Of a DNA stretch of 10,923 bases, positions 9,011-10,923 are shown piece by piece. Source of the stretch: an uncultured Lachnospiraceae bacterium (GTDB taxonomy: Bacteria > Bacillota_A > Clostridia > Lachnospirales > Lachnospiraceae). The number at the start of each line of letters is the position of its first letter. Position 1 is the first letter of the stretch. The notes beneath the pieces are model-generated. The model had not been told where the DNA came from. It saw only the letters and a list, made by a program, of their open reading frames with translations, and searched no databases. Made by a program: the position numbers and the translations under genes. The stretch spans positions 1-10,923 of the forward strand of contig CADBNG010000238.1 of NCBI GenBank assembly GCA_902795985.1, given 5' to 3'.

Positions 9011-10273
9011 TTATGCTTTCGGTTTTCCGCAGTTTGTGCAGAACTTGCCTGTGTTTACGGCCCCGCATTCGCAGGTCCATTCATCGGAAACGGGTTTCGG
9101 TTTTCCGCAGTTCGTGCAGAAGTTTCCGGTGTTTTCGCTTCCGCATTCGCACTTCCATGCGCCGGCCGGAGCGGGTTTCGGTTTCCCGCAGTTCGTGCAG
9201 AACTTGCCGCTGTTGGCCTGTCCGCATTCGCAGGTCCATCCGGCTGCGGGCTGCGCCTGCTGCTGGGAAGCTCCCATGGCATAAAGGTTCTGGGCTGTGG
9301 TTCCGCCAAGGCCCTGCGCCATGCCCATTCCCATAAATCCGGCCATTGCGCCGTTGGGATTGGACGCCGCCGCCTTCATGGCGTCGGCCTGGGCGCCGGT
9401 CAGCGTTGCGGCTGCCATGGTCGGATCCTTGAGCATCGCGGCTCTCTGGGCCTGCTTGATCAGCTCCTGATCCTCTTCCGGAATGGTGATCGGATTCAGA
9501 GCGACGGAAACGACGCTGATGCCGCGGAGCTCCGCCCATTTTTCCGTAAGGGCTTCGTTCATGGCGGCCGCCAGTTCTTCGGCATGAGCCGGAATCTCAT
9601 TCGGACGAAGCTGCAGTACGGAAAGCTTGGCCAGTGCCGGCTGAAGGGCGCTGACAAACTCGGTCTTCAGCTGCGGATCCAGCTGATCTCTTGTGTAAGC
9701 CGCATCCACGTTGCCGCAGACGTTGGTATAAAACAGGAGCGGATCGGTGATCTTGTAGGAATAGACACCGCTGCAGCGCAGGGAGGAATCCAGATCCAGA
9801 CCGATCTTCTCATCGACGATACGGAACATGACCGGATTGGCCGTTCCGAACTTGTTGTCGATAATCTCTTTCAGGTTGAAATAATAGATTCTCTGATCAT
9901 GGCCGGGCTCGCCGCCGAAGGTGATACGTTTTCCGATGAGCTTGAAGGTATCGATGATGCCCTTGCCCAGTCCTCCGTAGAAGATGCTGGGTTCGGTGGA
10001 AGTATCGTAAACGAATTCACCGGGTTCCGCGCAGATTTCCACAACCTTGCCCTGATCCACAATGATCATGCACTGGCCGTCCGCAACCGCGATCACACTG
10101 CCGTTCGTGATGATGTTGTCGCTTCCCTTTGTATTGGTGGAACGTGACCCTGCTCTTCTCTGGCCCTTCTGAACGAGGACCCGTTTATCCATTGCTTCAC
10201 AATAGAAAAACTCTTTCCACTGATCGGCAAGAGCGCCGCCTGCTGATCCCAATGCTGCTGCAATAAGTCCCAT
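9011..10273 (-). CDS. SPFH-domain protein with three C-terminal zinc ribbons (YdjI-like, 'virion core protein' family)
   Basis: A 420-residue protein. Residues about 25-265 form an SPFH/Band 7-like domain of the type once annotated 'virion core protein'; characteristic stretches are FVYDTSTEPSIFYGG, RIYYFNLKEI and CSGVYSYKITDP. A helical stretch at about 230-290 is followed by an Ala/Gly/Met/Gln-rich linker to 345. Three near-identical zinc ribbons end the protein: C348/C350/C359/C362, C375/C377/C386/C389 and C401/C403/C412/C415, each inside W-x-CECG...FCTNCGKPK. There is no classical signal peptide, although the first 16 residues (MGLIAAALGSAGGALA) are hydrophobic and could touch the membrane. 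SPFH proteins build oligomers at membrane microdomains; B. subtilis YdjI binds PspA and the YdjG/YdjH pair. The ATG at 10273 has AAGGAG 7 bases upstream. It is the first gene after a strong promoter. Family call is secure; stress role is by analogy. Confidence 0.9.
   Translation of the reverse strand: MGLIAAALGSAGGALADQWKEFFYCEAMDKRVLVQKGQRRAGSRSTNTKGSDNIITNGSVIAVADGQCMIIVDQGKVVEICAEPGEFVYDTSTEPSIFYGGLGKGIIDTFKLIGKRITFGGEPGHDQRIYYFNLKEIIDNKFGTANPVMFRIVDEKIGLDLDSSLRCSGVYSYKITDPLLFYTNVCGNVDAAYTRDQLDPQLKTEFVSALQPALAKLSVLQLRPNEIPAHAEELAAAMNEALTEKWAELRGISVVSVALNPITIPEEDQELIKQAQRAAMLKDPTMAAATLTGAQADAMKAAASNPNGAMAGFMGMGMAQGLGGTTAQNLYAMGASQQQAQPAAGWTCECGQANSGKFCTNCGKPKPAPAGAWKCECGSENTGNFCTNCGKPKPVSDEWTCECGAVNTGKFCTNCGKPKA
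9014..9238 (-). repeat. Triplicated zinc-ribbon coding repeat
   Basis: Three consecutive units of 81, 78 and 66 bases (9238-9158, 9157-9080, 9079-9014) encode the C-terminal ribbons of the SPFH protein. The cores are nearly identical at both DNA and protein level, while the short linkers (PAPAGA, PVSDE) differ. The close DNA match suggests recent tandem duplication or ongoing gene conversion. Confidence 0.85.
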
Positions 10274-10280
10274 ATCTTTT

Positions 10281-10286
10281 CTCCTT
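10281..10286 (-). promoter_or_regulatory. Strong ribosome binding site of the SPFH gene
   Basis: AAGGAG on the minus strand, 7 bases before the ATG at 10273. It confirms this start. Confidence 0.8.
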
Positions 10287-10376
10287 GTTCTTTAAACGTT
10301 CCAGTTTTTACCGGCGGGACGGTCCCGGTCTGGCCTGCAGGTTCCGGAAGAATCCCGACGGATGTTTCCGCTTGAT

Positions 10377-10406
10377 ATTATATAACGAACGGCCGTCCAG
10401 CGTCAA
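10377..10406 (-). promoter_or_regulatory. Near-consensus sigma-A promoter upstream of the SPFH gene
   Basis: TTGACG (10406-10401), an 18-base spacer and TATAAT (10382-10377) on the minus strand. Transcription should start near 10370, giving a leader of about 97 bases that contains a small GC-rich hairpin near 10310-10331. The motif is housekeeping-like; I see no good SigW-type TGAAAC...CGTA pair, unlike the B. subtilis ydj operon. It is the only strong promoter seen between mobA and prfB. Confidence 0.8.
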
Positions 10407-10453
10407 TGAAATAGTGACGGGACAGCCGTTCATCCCCTGGGCCGCTGAAAGCC

Positions 10454-10467
10454 CTGCCGGCCGGCAG
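10454..10467. repeat. Perfect 14-base palindrome
   Basis: CTGCCGGCCGGCAG equals its own reverse complement. It lies 8 bases from the larger palindrome at 10475 and seems to belong to the same palindrome cluster between mobA and the SPFH promoter. Confidence 0.5.
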
Positions 10468-10474
10468 AGGCGGA

Positions 10475-10511
10475 CCAGGGTCCGAAGGGGACAGTCCCCT
10501 TCGGACCCTGG
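10475..10511. repeat. REP-like 37-base palindrome
   Basis: Two perfect 18-base arms flank a single A at 10493; the right arm starts GTCCCCTTCGGACC. The inner 14-base unit occurs three times in this gap: inverted at 10479-10492, direct at 10494-10507 and direct at 10531-10544. GC-rich intergenic palindromes of this form (GGGGACAGTCCCC core) resemble REP elements spread by Y1-type REP-associated transposases. That link is inferred from form; no transposase is in the window. Confidence 0.75.
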
Positions 10512-10519
10512 GAGGGGGG

Positions 10520-10544
10520 CGAAAGGGACTGTCCCCTTCGGACC
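10520..10544. repeat. Second, imperfect copy of the REP-like hairpin
   Basis: Arms at 10520-10529 and 10531-10540 pair with one mismatch around a single T. The right side repeats the 14-base unit of the larger palindrome exactly (10531-10544). It begins 3 bases after the mobA stop on the minus strand, so it may also protect or end the mobA transcript, although no U tract follows. Confidence 0.65.
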
Positions 10545-10547
10545 GGA

Positions 10548-10923
10548 TCATTTCCGGCGGGCCAGGTCCTCCGGCGTGTTGCAGTTAAAGAAGATTTCCC
10601 GGTATTCTTCCGGCGCCGGAAGATAACGGGTATTGACGGAATCCAGCAGTCTCTGCAGCTTGAACTGGCCGGACTGAAGAAGAGTTTCCGCCATGTTCAG
10701 AACCGTTCGGGAATACAGGGCAAACAGCGGTTCCCGCTTGTTTTCCCATTCGTAAACATAGGCATCCGCCTGATCTTCGCCCGCTTCCGGCAGCGCTTCG
10801 GCGCTCAGGTTCGGCATGTCAATCGCGCTGACATAGAGCCATTCCTCGTTTCCGGCGCGGAACGCGGCATGGATTCCCGCCATCGGTCCGCATCCGGGAT
10901 AGCGGTCTGTTACGGGGATCACC
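10548..10923 (-). CDS. mobA: Molybdenum cofactor guanylyltransferase-like protein, N-terminus cut off
   Basis: About 125 C-terminal residues of a MobA-type nucleotidyltransferase, which adds GMP to molybdopterin in molybdenum cofactor synthesis. The visible part matches the family: DRYPGCGPMAGIHAAF near the edge, VSAIDMPNLS with the metal-binding aspartate of the DMP motif, REPLFALYS, and the C-terminal FFNCNTPEDLARRK, close to the usual F-x-N-x-NTPEDL. The N-terminal nucleotide-binding GG..RRMG..K segment lies beyond the window. The GTG at 10922-10920 is most likely an internal valine codon, not a start. The gene ends with TGA at 10548 and is followed at once by the REP-like palindromes. A related NTP transferase with another substrate is possible but less likely given the C-terminal motif. 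The gene implies use of a molybdo- or tungsto-enzyme such as a formate dehydrogenase somewhere in the genome. Confidence 0.82.
   Translation of the reverse strand, partial: VIPVTDRYPGCGPMAGIHAAFRAGNEEWLYVSAIDMPNLSAEALPEAGEDQADAYVYEWENKREPLFALYSRTVLNMAETLLQSGQFKLQRLLDSVNTRYLPAPEEYREIFFNCNTPEDLARRK

Noticed and set aside
10274..10420. SigW-type promoter before the SPFH gene, expected by analogy with B. subtilis
   Set aside because: No TGAAAC-like and CGTA-like elements occur at the right spacing; a near-consensus sigma-A promoter explains the region.
10451..10547. CRISPR array
   Set aside because: The repeated unit is a palindrome with irregular spacing and no spacers of equal length; it fits REP-like elements.

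Overview
The window looks like a chromosomal piece of a Gram-positive, moderately GC-rich Clostridia-type bacterium, possibly gut or rumen. The reasons are the secA-prfB gene order shared with Bacillus and relatives, strong AAGGAG-type ribosome sites, an SPFH / zinc-ribbon / TPM-type stress module like B. subtilis ydjGHI, and an acyl-CoA ligase paired with a stand-alone E2-fold acyltransferase. I infer no genus. All supported genes lie on the minus strand, so they read from right to left. No tRNA, rRNA, CRISPR array or insertion sequence was seen.

Layout in the direction of transcription. (1) 10923-10548: the C-terminal part of a MobA-like molybdenum cofactor guanylyltransferase, cut by the window edge. 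(2) 10547-10274: an intergenic stretch with a cluster of REP-like palindromes, then a near-consensus sigma-A promoter (10406-10377) with a leader of about 97 bases. (3) 10273-7504: an SPFH protein ending in three tandem zinc ribbons, a double zinc-ribbon protein with a C-terminal membrane segment, and a 76-residue one-helix protein that resembles only the tail of TPM-domain (YdjH-like) proteins. (4) 7473-2722: a DEDDh exonuclease with a C-terminal Cys/His cluster, then secA and prfB, closed by a terminator-like hairpin at 2692-2655. (5) 2539-1: a separate promoter, an AMP-forming acyl-CoA ligase, and 4 bases later a CAT/E2-fold acyltransferase that runs off the left edge.

The genes from the SPFH gene to prfB are co-directional, with gaps of 117, 70, 30, 13 and 119 bases and no convincing internal terminator. 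One transcript could therefore link an envelope-stress-type membrane module to the Sec translocation motor and release factor 2. This is inference, and internal promoters are not excluded. The ligase and E2-like gene form a second unit.

Most notable: the TPM-like gene has lost the TPM domain; prfB is in frame at codons 25-26, where many bacteria have a programmed frameshift; the SPFH protein's zinc ribbon is triplicated; and the palindrome cluster between mobA and the SPFH promoter has an 18-base perfect arm.
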